A program made the position numbers and the translations under genes. Source: Impatiens glandulifera (lineage: Eukaryota; Streptophyta; Magnoliopsida; Ericales; Balsaminaceae). From it: a DNA stretch of 64,000 nucleotides. A model generated the notes under the pieces. The model was given only the letters and a program-made list of their open reading frames with translations, did no database searches and had not been told where the DNA came from. Positions within the stretch are counted from its first letter, which is position 1. Each line of letters opens with the position of its first letter. Location of the stretch: assembly GCF_907164915.1 (NCBI RefSeq), contig NW_025919462.1, positions 108,408 to 172,407 on the forward strand, read 5' to 3'. Shown piece after piece: positions 46,332 to 59,000 of this stretch.

Positions 46332-49300
46332 ATGTCGGGTAACCAAGGCAACAACATGGAAGTGGATCATCCCATCGACTCCCGAGAGGTCGTCTTGCAA
46401 GTTTGTAGGAGCATAACCGAAAACGAAACTGCACCCACTCCGGCATCCAACGTCAATCCCAGCACTAAACCAGAGAGGTATGTTCATCTTATTGTGTTTA
46501 TACTAATTTTACACATGTTTATTCAATTTATTTCGTTGAATACTGATTTATGCTATCCCACCCAAAATAATGACTTCGAGGTTTAATAACTTTACATATG
46601 AAAGGAAGAGGAAGAGAAATCCGAAGACGAATACTAAGTCGTCGATGACTGCTGAATCAGTTTCCACAGTTGCTGTCGAAGCTACTGATGTTGCTGTAGG
46701 TACTGATGAGATTTTACCACCACCTTTTCCCCCTAAAAAAAAACGAAATGTTATTCATACCTCCACTCCAACAGTCGATGAAGAGTTACCTGAAGCACCC
46801 CCAGAAACCACTAATATTTCTCCGTCTACTACCCCATTCGATGAAGAGTTTCCCCCCTCTCCCCAAAAAACCAAAACCCGCAAGAAACGTCCAGTGACAT
46901 TTCTAACCAGATCATCACCTCATGGCCTCGCTCAACTCATTCCTCAATTGAGCGTAGAACAGAGGGAAGCCGTTAAGGAAATCGGGTTTGGTTCTCTTCT
47001 TACAATGGGCGTCTCCAAGTGCCTTGCTCATTTTTCCAAACATGTAATCCAATCTTTTGACCCGGATAAGAGTTCTCTGGTATTGGCCAACGGTGATGAG
47101 ATCCGTATCGATGAAGATCTCGTACAGCTCGTGATGAACCTCCCTAGAGGCTCAATGAACGTAGTCGAGTCCGTTGGGTTGGACAAGACTAAGGACCCTG
47201 CTTATTTTAATTTCTTGAGGGATTGGAAGACCAGATGGACCGGGGAAGACTCCAAAGCTCCCGAAACACTTTCTATGATCCCCAAGATATTAAGTAACAC
47301 AAGTGCAGACAACGATTTCAAAATAGACTTCGTTGTCTTTGTTGTCTCTAGTTTTTTATGTCCTGTTCAAAATTCACGAGCCAGGTAAACATGTATTCAA
47401 ACCTCTTATATATCTAATTGTATTTTTGAATACTGACAAATGTATTTTTTTCATTTCAGGTTCAAAATTCTCAAATCCTTAATGGAGGTTGATAACATAA
47501 AGGAACTGAACTGGTGCCACTTTACACTTCAACGATTGATTGACAGTGTAAGAAGTTGGAAAGAAAAAGCAAGTAAAAATAAAAATCCATATTTCGATGG
47601 ACCTATAACCCTTTTATCGGTAAGTATTGTTGCCTCTCTTATATATGATTTATAGATATGTAATATTTTCTAACATGTCTCCCACTCCTTTACTCCAGAT
47701 TTGCTACCTAGATGGTGTTTTTGTGGAAGGTGAACGTATCCCCTACGAAAGAAAATTTCCAATCATCTCCTGTTGGGATGACGTCAGCGTGTTGGAGTTT
47801 ACCAACTTAGAAGGTCGTGCCGGTGGTTTTGGGCTTGGCAGGGCAAGGGCGCGCCTAGCAGTTAGACAACCCGAGAATCCAGTTGACTCGGTTGAAGTAA
47901 AAGAAGACGATAATGAGGTATGTGGAAACAATAAATTGACTCCCATTGTTCTTTATTATCCTGTTTTCAAGATTAATGAAGTATGTTTTTCATAATGTAC
48001 AGTTGTTGACATCCAAAATCCTGCAAACTTTTAAAGATACAGCCCAACAGCTGAATTACCTATCAGGGGAGTTGGAGAAACGCAACATCGATCCGAAGCC
48101 CTTTTTTGAGGCCGGTTTCCTGAACCTCAGAGAGTCTGAAGGCTTCATGAAACACTTGAAGGTGGTGTTCGATGGTCCGGTTCATGTAGGTGTGGAAGAT
48201 CCTACAAGGGAGGCACTTGTGGACACTTTACCGTGTGCGGGCTTGAAAGTCATTAGTCCCCGGGTTGATTACACATGTGAGACTGCATTGGAGGACCATG
48301 CAGACAATCCAACAACACGGGTTGAACAGAATGATTTAGAGGATGCAGTTATGCCCCATCAAGAAAATCGTTCAGATCAGGTAGAACCGAATGATCTCGA
48401 TGATGCAGTTCTGCACAATGAAGATCAGTCACTCCCTGTTCAAACGAAAGATGTTGAGGATGTAGGTCATGACATTGACGATGAATCACTCCTTGTTGAA
48501 CAGGAAGTTGTACAGGCTGCATTTCATCCCATTCAAGCCAAGTCACCCCCTTTTCAACCGGACGAACCTGAGGATGCAGTTATGCCCCCTGATGAAAATC
48601 ATTCGGATCACGTGGAACCGAATGATCTCGATGATGCAGTTCTGCACACTGAAGATCAGTCACTCCCTGTTCAAACGAAAGATTTTGAGGATGTAGGTGT
48701 GGACATTGACGATGAATCACTCCTTGTTGAACTGGAAGATGTACAGGCTGCAGTTCAGCCCATTCAAGCGAAGTCACCCCCTTTTCAACCGGACGAACCT
48801 GAGGATACAGTTCTTCCCAACAAAGATGCCTCACCCCGTGTTGAACCAACTGATCATGATGGCGAAGTCAAGGAACCGGATGAGGTACCCCCAGTGCAGA
48901 CACCCACTCTTGAAGACGATGATCAGGGTGAAGGCAAGCAACAGGTTGAGGAACCCAAATCTCATCATTTAGAACCGAATGATCATGGTGCAGGGAAGGA
49001 AAATGTCGAGGAACCCCAAGCTCAGTCTGTTGCACCAACTGATCAGGGTGAGGGCAAGCAACAGGTTGAGGCTTCTAAGGCGGTTGAATCTTCTGAAGAT
49101 GAAGATGAAGGTGATGGGGGGGGGGGGCGCATCAACATTAAAGAATATCCTAAGAGGAAGATCTCAAAAATTCCTGTGCACCTTCGATCCCCTTACATGC
49201 AACAGGTGGCTGATATGTTGGACCACAAAATAACCAACAAGGAACAGAGATTAACCGATTTTGTGTTTGATGAAGACCTCCCTGGATCGTAAGTTATTTC

Positions 49301-50328
49301 GCCTTGTTTTAGAAATTTTAAAAATGAAATTATTTAGTTATGGTCTTCTAAATGAATGTATTTTGCAGTGACGTTCTGTACGTAGGTGCACCTGGTAATA
49401 TCACCCGGGAATTACTTCGTTCAATGAAAATGGGTCGCGAAATTTCGAGCGAAGTGATTGACGCTTGGTCCATAATTGTGCACTTCAAATGCCGTAGGTT
49501 GCCAAGGCATGAACCAAGAATAATTTGTTTCTCATCATGTTCACATGTAAGTGCATCTCTTTTTTTTTGCTATGTATTGTTTGATGTTCATGACTTTGAT
49601 GCTCTGCCATTATTTTGCAGGTTAATATGCAGCATGATGCCACGTTATTTTCCCAATCCATTGAAGAAGACATGAGAAACTACCAAGTCACAAAAGAAGA
49701 CCTCATCTTCGCTGACGTGGTCTGTACATATCCCTCAATTCCAAGTAAATAATATGCAATAATGTATTAAATGTTTGTGTTCTTTTTGCAGATATTCCTA
49801 CCCGTTGTCGTTTCCCGACATTTCTTCCTTGTTTGTGTGAATATTAAGGACTCCAAAATCGTTGTAATAGACAACTCCGGCCGTCCTCATGGAATGAAAA
49901 TTTTGGACAAGTATGTCACTTTGAGTAAACAACTCGATTGTTTTGTGAACTTCTTGTTAAGTCAAGGCATGGACAGAATGGCTGCCAAGGTTAAAAAATA
50001 CAGGATAACGGCACCAAAGCTGGACTGGCAAGACAAAACAAACAAGACAGACTGTGGTGTATACTTAATGAGACATATGGAAACATATAGAGGAACGACG
50101 AAGAATTGGTCTATTGACATCAACGAAAATAATGTAAGTGTTATACCATATCTAATTTTTAGTAGATGACATTGAACAATTTTAGATGTTCTTATACTTT
50201 CTCTTGTTCTTTTGAAGGCCGAAGAAGCTTTGAGTACGTTGAGGATTAAATATTTATACAGAATTCTTATGTCTGAGCACAATGTCAATAGGTTCAAGTT
50301 AAAGACTGCAATTAGATCAAGATATTAG
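46332..50328 (+). CDS. ULP1-like (C48) cysteine protease, copy A (9 exons, 1106 aa)
   Basis: Exons 46332-46477, 46605-47384, 47460-47619, 47699-47917, 48003-49288, 49369-49546, 49621-49719, 49792-50133 and 50218-50328 keep frame throughout. One donor (after 49719, GTCTGT) is unusual. The C-terminus has the SUMO-protease fold signature: RHFFLV (His966), VVIDNSG (Asp983), DWQDK (Gln1036) and TDCGVY (Cys1044). So the catalytic set is complete. The N-terminal half (IGFGSLLTMGVSKCLAHF, DLVQLVMNLPRGS, KIDFVVFVVSSF, WCHFTLQRLIDSV) is the conserved region of plant transposon-borne ULP proteins. The middle is acidic, low-complexity and internally duplicated. Such genes are carried by KAONASHI-type Mutator elements. 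A paralogue lies at 56052. Substrate (SUMO or another modifier) is unknown. Confidence 0.85.
48340..48801 (+). repeat. 231-bp in-frame tandem duplication in ULP copy A
   Basis: 48340-48570 and 48571-48801 are near-identical, 77 codons each, encoding acidic text with EPNDLDDAVLH, DQSLPVQTKD and KSPPFQPDEPED. Shorter, related EDAV/VEPND words precede and follow, so the linker has grown by repeated in-frame duplication. Confidence 0.85.
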
Positions 50329-50579
50329 GGATTTGTATGTCTTATACGGAATTATACTTGTACAGTAATTCTTATGTTTACACAGGTCAATTCACATTTT
50401 TTAATGTATGGATGTTTGATAGTGAATTATAACTTATAATGCAATTCAGATCTTAATGTATGGACTGCAATTCAGATGTTAATGTATGGAGTTATAATGT
50501 ATTGATGTTTGATGTGTCTTCTTGTACCGATTTTTTTAAAATCATAAACGAGTACATTTTCTTAACTGTGTGTTTTAAT

Positions 50580-50925
50580 ATTCTTAAACGAAGATATATT
50601 GTCAACATCATGAAACTGAAAAACTTGCAACCGTAATATCTTCTTCACTGAAAATTTTGAAATTCTTAAACGAAGATATCTTCTTATGGTAATTTTTGGT
50701 GAAATCCATATTTTGGAAATCCGAGACGAAGATATCTTCTTCACTATATGTTTTTAAATTCATAAACGAAGATATCCTCGCAACTATACATTTTGTAAAT
50801 CATAAACGAAGATATCTTCTTATGTTAATTTTTGGTGCAATCCATATTTTTAATATCCGAGACGAAGATGTCTTCTTCACTATATGTTTGCCAATTCATA
50901 AACGAAGATATCCTCGCAACATGTA
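50580..50925. repeat. 135-bp tandem repeat with GAAGATATCTTC palindromes
   Basis: About two and a half units of 135 bp (for example AATCCATATTTT at about 50703 and again at 50838). Each unit carries two or three ACGAAGATATC words. GAAGATATCTTC is a perfect 12-bp palindrome. The array lies between the first ULP gene and the DUF7745-like gene. Confidence 0.8.
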
Positions 50926-51112
50926 ATGCAACCACCTGTGGTATGTATTGATTTCAATTCAAGAATGAAAACTCATTTATTAACTTCAACTACTGCTGTA
51001 TCAAGATCATCACTCTCATACCCTCACTCTCACTCTCACTCTCACATTACACTCTTACTCCTTCCCGAATCTCTATCTACCGTTGTCTTTCCTTAAGCGT
51101 AAAACTCATAAG

Positions 51113-52279
51113 ATGGATGTAGAGATGGACCCAGACATGCTGGTTTTATCGCAGCAACAACTGGAGCGATACTTAAGTCTGATCAACGATGACCCTGTCC
51201 CTTTTAGTGTCTATCATGTAGATGAGATTCTTCCTCTATTACGAATAAACGTTAACGACGGACTGATGGCCCACATGCAAAGCAGATGGGATACGGACTC
51301 TCGTTCTTTTGTTATTGGGGAAATGCACATATGCCCGACGCTAGAGGACTTTGCTTCAATCCTTAGGTGTGGTACAAATGCACTCATGATCTTGCCTGTC
51401 CATCAAGATCCTCATATGGCCGTCCACATTTGCGACAGCTTCTATGGATGTACAATGCTTGATGCTCTCTTGTTTACCCTCCAACATGGATTTCTGAATA
51501 TGACAAACATAGACGAGTACATTTGGCGTGTCCAGGGAGCTGAGAGGACCATCAGCCACACACAAAGCAAACTGATCATGCTTGTGGTTCTGGCTCATTT
51601 TTTTTTATGTCCGGCTGCAGGACGCCGGCCTTCGGAAAGGCTCCTGCGTGTAGTTCCTGCACTGATGGGAAACGCCCCAAACCTGGCTAGCCTGGTACTT
51701 GCTGAGACATTACTTGGTCTTAACGAATTTGTTCCCGAGGAAAACAACTATTCTCGCCGTGGATCACCTTTGGTTCTATACCTCTGGTTGTTAGACAAGT
51801 TGCATTGGTTGCCCCGTCCTTCAATTCCCTACACTTCCTTTGCCAATCTACAAGTGCAAAGGGTCAATGGACTCGTGCCTCCGAATTTTATTTCGGATAT
51901 TCACCCAATTAGGTTCATTGTTCCGTGGTATCTGTTTACTGAAATGATGTACGAGATGAGGGGTTCTCCATTCATCATTTTGTTGGGCCTTCAGGGAACT
52001 ACCTCCTACTGCACAAGTGTCATATACAGACAATTTGGCCTACGGAATCCCCTACCTTCAAATGGAGACAATCCTCCGGAGGACTTCATGTTTACTCCTC
52101 AACATCTTTACTTAGAGTACGCATCAATAATTGAAAATTCTTTGACGGTTTTCATCCCCAACCGATGGATTAATGCTGTGAACGAAGCCATTCAGCTATA
52201 CATTCCACCCGTCATCGAACATGAGGTCGTGTCGCTGACAGGACCGATAGACGAGTCATCCTCTCATGAATCAGACTAG
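51113..52279 (+). CDS. DUF7745/plant-mobile-domain-like protein (single exon, 388 aa)
   Basis: One uninterrupted frame of 388 residues from the ATG at 51113. A CT-rich leader with (TCTCAC)-type repeats (51010-51060) looks like a plant 5' UTR. Recognisable blocks are RWDTDSRSFVIGEMHICPTL, SKLIMLVVLAHFFLCP, ASLVLAETLLGLNEF and SPLVLYLWLLDKLHWLP. These fit the helical DUF7745/plant-mobile-domain group found in transposons and a few host silencing factors. There is no signal peptide or catalytic motif. It sits between two ULP1-like genes on the same strand, so it may be part of the same composite element. Function unknown; the family assignment is by pattern, not by search. Confidence 0.7.
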   Translation: MDVEMDPDMLVLSQQQLERYLSLINDDPVPFSVYHVDEILPLLRINVNDGLMAHMQSRWDTDSRSFVIGEMHICPTLEDFASILRCGTNALMILPVHQDPHMAVHICDSFYGCTMLDALLFTLQHGFLNMTNIDEYIWRVQGAERTISHTQSKLIMLVVLAHFFLCPAAGRRPSERLLRVVPALMGNAPNLASLVLAETLLGLNEFVPEENNYSRRGSPLVLYLWLLDKLHWLPRPSIPYTSFANLQVQRVNGLVPPNFISDIHPIRFIVPWYLFTEMMYEMRGSPFIILLGLQGTTSYCTSVIYRQFGLRNPLPSNGDNPPEDFMFTPQHLYLEYASIIENSLTVFIPNRWINAVNEAIQLYIPPVIEHEVVSLTGPIDESSSHESD

Positions 52280-52539
52280 AGCTTCATTTGTATTGTTGAA
52301 CATCTCTATTTTTGGTTAATCTGTGCAGTACTTATGTAAACGGATTATGGAATGTTTTTGTGTATTCATCAATATTATGAAGTTATGTTTGATTATAGTC
52401 TGAAGTTATATTTTACATTCTGTAGTGATATAAATCGACTCATTGTCGTTAGCTTTGATTCATTCTTTGATTGCAATTTGGATGTCATGATCAATTCAAA
52501 GTATAATGTACAACAACTGATCTGTTCATGTAAACCCCT

Positions 52540-52555
52540 TCGATTGATCAATCGA
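52540..52555. repeat. 16-bp perfect palindrome TCGATTGATCAATCGA
   Basis: Perfect dyad directly after a GTTCATGTAAACCCC word and before GCTCGCTTCC, in the spacer after the DUF7745-like gene. Confidence 0.85.
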
Positions 52556-52854
52556 TTGGTTGCTCGCTTCCTTAAACCATATCTATTCAGTAAATCGAAC
52601 GGACATTTCTTCGCCTGTAAAACCCTTAAAAACGAAGATGATGTCGCATCCAATCTTTGAAGTTACATATTATTGTTGACACTTTCATGTCATACTGTAA
52701 TGAATTGGAAAACGAAGAATCATTCGCCTGTAAGTTTCTATATTAAACAAAACATTGTTACGAAACGACATAATATTCGCTTGATCTTCATATTTCAGGT
52801 CGACCACATTCAACGGTAATGTATTGAAAATATCTTTCATCATTCAAAAAAGAA

Positions 52855-55035
52855 AAGAAGTGTGTTTTCGTATAAAACCCTATAAAGAAATCATTTCATA
52901 TCTATGGATTACTGTATGTAGCCTGTAATGACATATCAAATCGGAACAGTGTGCAGTATTGTTGTCACATCAAAAAAATTAATAAATATTGTATTTTAAT
53001 GAATTTGCAAATTATGTTTATTTTTCAATTTTTAAGCACATGACTTCATCTAATTATATTTGAAAAGAAGCGAACATATATTCGTGTGCATAACTAATTT
53101 GAAGCGAATAAATATTCGCTTGAATGAATTCTAGGTTGACTTACATGTGAAACGCACAACCCCTACATGAGAATACCCTTTACACCTGATGTAAGTACAC
53201 CAACGCTTGTATGTGAAGACCAAAATGATGAACGAATGTGGGAGGAAATTACACGCCGCGAATAAATCTTCGCTACAAACCATTTTCCAATTTCTTTCCG
53301 TTAATCACATATAATTTTTATTTATAATCATTACACATCGAATCGGACCAAAACTTACATTTAAAATTATGGCAATGATATGATAATACTTTATTATTTT
53401 TAAAAATTTCGTTATTTTATTAATGTTTAATGACATTTGCATGAAAATATAAATAACAAATAAATATTATCATTCGACGTACAAATTTTCATTACAAGTT
53501 TCATAAACATTTCCCCGTTTCATAAACATTTGTACATTTTAACAATATTCATCTGCATCTCCAGCTTCAAGGCATCTCCATTGAAGCAACCACAGCGGAT
53601 CTCTCACGCATAACTGGGGTCCTACACCTGTTGAGTTATCTCTTGAGATGTTTTCCATCCCAGGGAATCTCCCAAATGATACATCCTAGGGAAGCAACCA
53701 CAGCAGTGTACACGAATGATCTTCATTTGATCGGTAGTTTCTACTTGAGTTACCAAGCATTCGTGTACACTGAAGATGTTTTCCACCACTTGATCTTGAT
53801 TGTACAAGTTTTCCATCACAGAGAATCTCCCAAATGATACATCCCAACAAACTATATGAAAAAAAACACACACTCTCAACAAAAACGCTCAATAGATATT
53901 TCATGCTGCCGACGAAGATTGTTCATGTAATCCCTACATTTATAGCAAAAAGAAAATCTGTTTTCTTCATAAATTATTTAGATCTATTGATTCAGAAAAA
54001 GTAAATTTCCCGTGATGAAATATCAAATCCGAACAGTGTGTAGTCACTTTGTCACATCATGAAAAAGTAATTTCATTCACGAAAATGTAATAACACTTAA
54101 TAATATTAAAATAATACATTATTCAATATTGTCATTCACATTATATTAGATAATAAATTATTTCAACATGAATAAACACATTTTCATGAATAATTATAAA
54201 ATTATATTCAATATAATACGTAGGATGTGTTTGGTAGACAGTAGTACACTGTTATAATTATTTCAATATAATTATAAAAGTATATTTATCCCAATAGTAA
54301 AATTATAAGGGTGTTTGGTTGAACTGGTTTTATATGTATAGTAATTATTTAAATTTATTTGTAACATTTTTTAATCTTATTCTTTTAATATTAACATTAA
54401 TTCTTTTTATTAAGTTTTAATTAAAGTTTAATTATTAAGCTTTTATTATTTTTAATTTAAGTTTAATTATTTTTAATATTTGTTAATATTATTCTTTTAA
54501 TATTAACATTAATCCTTTGTTTTGTCACATCGTGCAGAAATTAGATGTCATCATTGAAAAAGAGGTGTGTTTTTGTATAAAACCCTATAAAGAAATCATT
54601 TCATATCTATGGATTCAGTAAAAGTATTATGCATGTCATGACATGTCAAATCGGAACAGTGTGCAGTATTGTTGTCACATCACAAAAAGTAAGAAATAGT
54701 ATATTTTAATACAGTTTCCAATTGCACAACATTTTTCTATTTTTAAACACATGCAATCATCTAATTATACAAGAAAAGAAGCGAACATATATCCGTGTTC
54801 AGTGAAACTTGCAAGTTGCAAATTATGAGAAACTAATCTGAAGCGAATAAATATTCGCTTGAATGGATTCTAGGTTGACTTACATGTGAAACACACAACC
54901 CCTACATGAGAATACCCTTTACACCTGATGTAAGTACAACAAAGCTTGTATGTGAATACCTAAATTATGAATGAATGTGGGTGGCAAACACACTAACGCG
55001 AATAAATCTTCGCTACAAACCATTTCTCAATTTCT
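52855..55035. repeat. About 450-bp direct duplication, 1.7 kb apart
   Basis: 52855-53300 and 54555-55035 align over nearly their whole length (TATAAAACCCTATAAAGAAA, CGGAACAGTGTGCAGTATTG, ATGAGAATACCCTTTACACC) with indels. A short third remnant lies at about 53998-54075. The spacing sequence (53301-54554) is AT-rich plus the inverted-repeat block at 53540-53850. Confidence 0.8.
53704..53772. repeat. 15-bp inverted repeat with 39-base loop
   Basis: CAGTGTACACGAATG (53704-53718) and its exact complement (53758-53772). The same block has a direct repeat, AATCTCCCAAATGATACATC, at about 53666 and 53822. Not a recognised gene. Confidence 0.75.
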
Positions 55036-55498
55036 ATCCCCTGGATCACATTTCAATTTTTTTTATAATTCATTGCCGACATATTTTTGTACGTTACATC
55101 ATATCTTAAACTAATCATTATACATCGAATCGGACCAGTCTTCATTATTTTAGATAGGGAACATCAATCATAATTTATATATTGTTAATGAAAAAGTTTA
55201 GGTGATGTTTGATCTTATCTTGTTACACTCATTATAGGAATCAAAAATTTATATTAAAAAATGCTGAAGACTACGGTCATAAATTAAAATATTACATTTA
55301 CTATAATTAACATTATATGAAATATTAAATTATTCATATATAACAAACCTTATATTTATTACATGAGCGTCAAAGTAAAATATATACAATGTCATTTATA
55401 TTCCAAGAAAAATTATAAAAAAATTTAATTGACAGCTCAATTAAAAAGGAAATTAGTACAATGAAGCGCCAACAAAATTACCACATGTCAAGTCAACT

Positions 55499-55523
55499 GT
55501 CACAAAGTCTCAGACTTTGTGAC
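55499..55523. repeat. 25-bp near-perfect palindrome
   Basis: GTCACAAAGTCT and AGACTTTGTGAC around one central base: a 12-bp stem hairpin about 530 bp upstream of the second ULP gene. Confidence 0.9.
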
Positions 55524-56051
55524 GCCGGTCAGTGAATCGCTACCATCGAATCAAACGTCATTCCTTTAGATTGGATACGATCTGTTAGATTGGCAGATCG
55601 AAGATTTGTTCGCTTATTCAGCATTGAGAATCAAATAGTTGTTTCTTTTGTGGGAATTTTTTTTCAAATAATGTGAAACATGAAAGACATGTACTAAGCG
55701 AAGATATATTCGTACAGTGCGGAGTTCTGCACGAATACATCCTCGTCTATTGTCGTATGTTACTTTTCATAATGCATAATTACCTTTCACACTACAAAAG
55801 CGAATATCGCTTCGACTCGTACGAAGTTCATGAGAAACTCCTTATTCATGTTTGTGAAAACCGATACGGCCTCATGAAAATACATTCACACTAAGAGTGC
55901 ACTTTGCATAGTAAAACTGTAAAACATCTGAAGCCCGAATTCGGCCGTAAGACACCCAGGTTATTCTACCATCTGACCTAGCGCTGTCGTCTCCGGCATT
56001 TCGACTACGAACCCATTTGTCTTCCGGTTAGTATCTTCGGCTCCAGCGAAA

Positions 56052-59000
56052 ATGGTAAGAAGTATTTACGGTTGCATGCTTGTGTCTATTTCGTTTTCTT
56101 AGTTTAGGTCGTTAGAATCTAAATGTGACTTTAACATCTCAGAATCAGGATTCCGATATGCAAATAGTTCCATATACTGAATCCACGACTGAAGTGAACA
56201 CACTAAGGTAATTACGCGAATGTTACAATTGTTAAAATTTGACTCTATTTGGATTAGGTAAGTAATCCAATTTGCTAATGATAATGTAGTGTTCAACAAA
56301 GGAAACGAAAACCCGATGCATCAGGCACGCCCACGACACCACTGGATATTCTGGCCAACGCGGCGAATGAAGCACTTAGTGAGAACCAGGTTCAGAAGAA
56401 AAGAAGAAGGACTCGTGACCCTGATGTCGATTTCAAGAGCAGAACCTCTCCATCGGGCCTTCATCACCTGATTAACAGGTTATCTGAAGAACAGAAGCAG
56501 GCTGTGAAGGACATCGGATTTGGTTCCCTTCTGTCACTTGGCATATCAAAATGCCCACTTCAATTCTCACGGTGCATTGTGAGTCTATTCAATCCCAGAA
56601 GGAGGAGCATCGTCCTACACAGTGGAGAGGAGATGCAGATTGATGAAGAGGATGTTCAATGTGTATTGAACATACCCAGAGGTGAATTAGTTGTGGCAGA
56701 GTGTTTAGGAAATCACACGGACGACAAGGTGTACAAGGAACATCTCACGGCGTGGAGAAGGAGATGGGGATTCGAGAACAGTGGAGGTCCTTCAACCTAC
56801 CACATGCCTGACAAAATTCTACAGAACACAGAAGGAGACAGTAACTTCAAGATGGACTTCGTGGTGTTTGTTGTATCCAGTTTTTTGTGGACATCCCAAA
56901 ATCCACAGTGCAGGTAAACCCAAAGAACCTAGCATTAATTCTGTGATCTCATTTAGAACTTCAATATCATTTTACATGGCTTGAGTCACTACTTTTTTAT
57001 TTTCAGATTCAAAGTACTGAAATCCCTCCAGGATGTATCTAAAATCAAAGACTACAACTGGTGCAAGTTCACGTTAGACGGGCTAGTCGACAGTGTTTAT
57101 AAGTGGAAAGCAAAGAAGACATCCTATTTCCATGGACCATTAACCTTTCTTTTGGTGAGTGTAGAAATCTATTTGCTGGAGGTTGTCCATTCATAATTTT
57201 TTGATGACTTTGAACGTAACATATATTTGTTCATGCTAATGTATCAGTTGTGCTACTTGGACCGTGTGGTTGAGTTCAAGGTAAACAGTAAGATCTCAAG
57301 GAGTTTTCCTATTCTAGGATGCTGGGACGAGAAGAAGATGTACGAAAGGGTTGAGTATGAGGCTGCACAGGGGGGGTTTGGACATGGTAGGGTGGTTGCT
57401 CGCATAGCCATGCCGAATGAGCAACCACCGATGCAACAAAATGTGCAGCCAACACCACCACAAACTGGAGATGACCATCCAACTGAGCATGCTCCAATTA
57501 CACAAAACCTGGCGTCATGTTTGAGGAAGGTTGCTGCCGCTGCCGAAGAATTGGCACAAGGGGCTAAATATCTGAATGAGATGCACCAGATAAACGCCAT
57601 GGAACTTGTACAGTCTGCGTTTGAGCCCTTGGCCACGGTGCTAAACTCCAATGCAATCCTGAGGGAAGGCTTACAGCGGAGTCTGGACCAAAACAAAAGC
57701 AGCAGCCCAGAGGAAGTGGCATTAACCCCCACACGGAAGCCACCACCCAAGCGAAAGGCAACACCCTTCCTACCAACAACCATGCCAACACCAATCCAAC
57801 GGCCCCATCGAACAAGAACACATTCACCCCCTCCACCGAAACGAAGACAAAAGCCAACCACCCACCAACGGCCCCATCCAACAAGAGCACACTTTCTCCC
57901 AACATCACAAAAAATATCAACGCAGACAACCAAGCCAAATCCAACACCCATCCTCTAAACACCCTAGACCACACACAACCCACCCTCACACCAACACCCC
58001 AATCCCACAAGAACCCCCTTCCACTCAAAACAGTTACCCAAACCCCAGCCCCACCCCCTCCAATGGCACAAGCCAACGCCAACCCCCTTCCTCCAATCAT
58101 AACCACACCCACTCCAGTGGCACAAGCCAAAGCCAACCCCATTCCTTCACTCAAAACCACACCCCCTCCAATGGCACAAGCCAAGCCCAAAACAAACCCC
58201 ATTCCTCCACTCAAAACCACACCCCCTCCAATGGCACAAGCCAAGCCAACCCCCTTCCTCCAATCATAACCCACCCCTCCAGTGGCACAAGCCAAAGCCA
58301 ACCCCATTCCTCCACTCAAACCACACCCCCTCCATGGCACAAGCCAAAGCCAACCCCATTCCTCCACTCAAAACCACACCCCCTCCAATGGCACAAGCCA
58401 AAGCCAACCCCATTCCTCCAATCATAACCACACCCCCTCCAATGGCACAAGCCAAGCCCAAAACCAACCCCATTCCTCCACTCAAAACCACACCCCCTCC
58501 ATTGGCACAAGACAAGCCTAAACTAAACCCCATTCCTCCACTCAAAACCACACCCCCTACATTGGCACAAGACAAGCCCTCAGCAAACCCCATTCATCCA
58601 CTCAAAACCACACCCCCTCCAATGGCACAAGACAAGCCCAAAGCAAACCCCATTCCTCCACTCAAAACCACAACCCCTCCAATGGCACAAGCCAAAACCA
58701 AAGCCAACCCAATTACTCCCAAAACAGAAACCAACACGAACCCCAGCACTACAACCACCCCAGCCTTGCCTCCTACCCTAATTATCCAAAAAATGAGGAA
58801 GCAGGACCTTCAAAGGCCTTAAATGTCCAAAGAAAGCCCCACGAAATTTGAAAACTGATTGGTTAACCGATGTCATCAAAACCGAAACCAACAAAAACTC
58901 CCCTTCTTTGGCGATAGTTAAAAAGGAACCTGAAGAATGCATCTCCAGTCTACCACAGCCACTTCAAACCGCCTCGTCATTGGAGACAGTGAAGAATGAA

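Larger units (their letters stand above)
52600..56045. other. Spacer with GCGAAT/ATTCGC palindromes, no gene seen
   Basis: Contains AACGAAGAATCATTCGCC (about 52711), GAAGCGAATAAATATTCGC (53101 and 54840), GCGAATAAATCTTCGC (53255 and 54999), GAAGCGAACATATATTCG-like (53070, 54779), AGCGAAGATATATTCG (55697) and AGCGAATATCGCTT (55799). CATGTGAAAC and CATGAGAATACCC modules accompany two of them. 55673-55894 is open for 73 codons without recognisable features. The last 130 bases are probably the leader of the next gene. Confidence 0.6.

Noticed and set aside
52855..55035. The 450-bp direct duplicates as LTRs of a retrotransposon
   Set aside because: No TG...CA ends, primer-binding site or coding remains between them.
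57564..58367. Long minus-strand open frame rich in Gly/Trp/Leu opposite the Pro-rich tract
   Set aside because: It is the reverse reading of the 54-60-bp tandem repeat, and its composition follows the repeat only.
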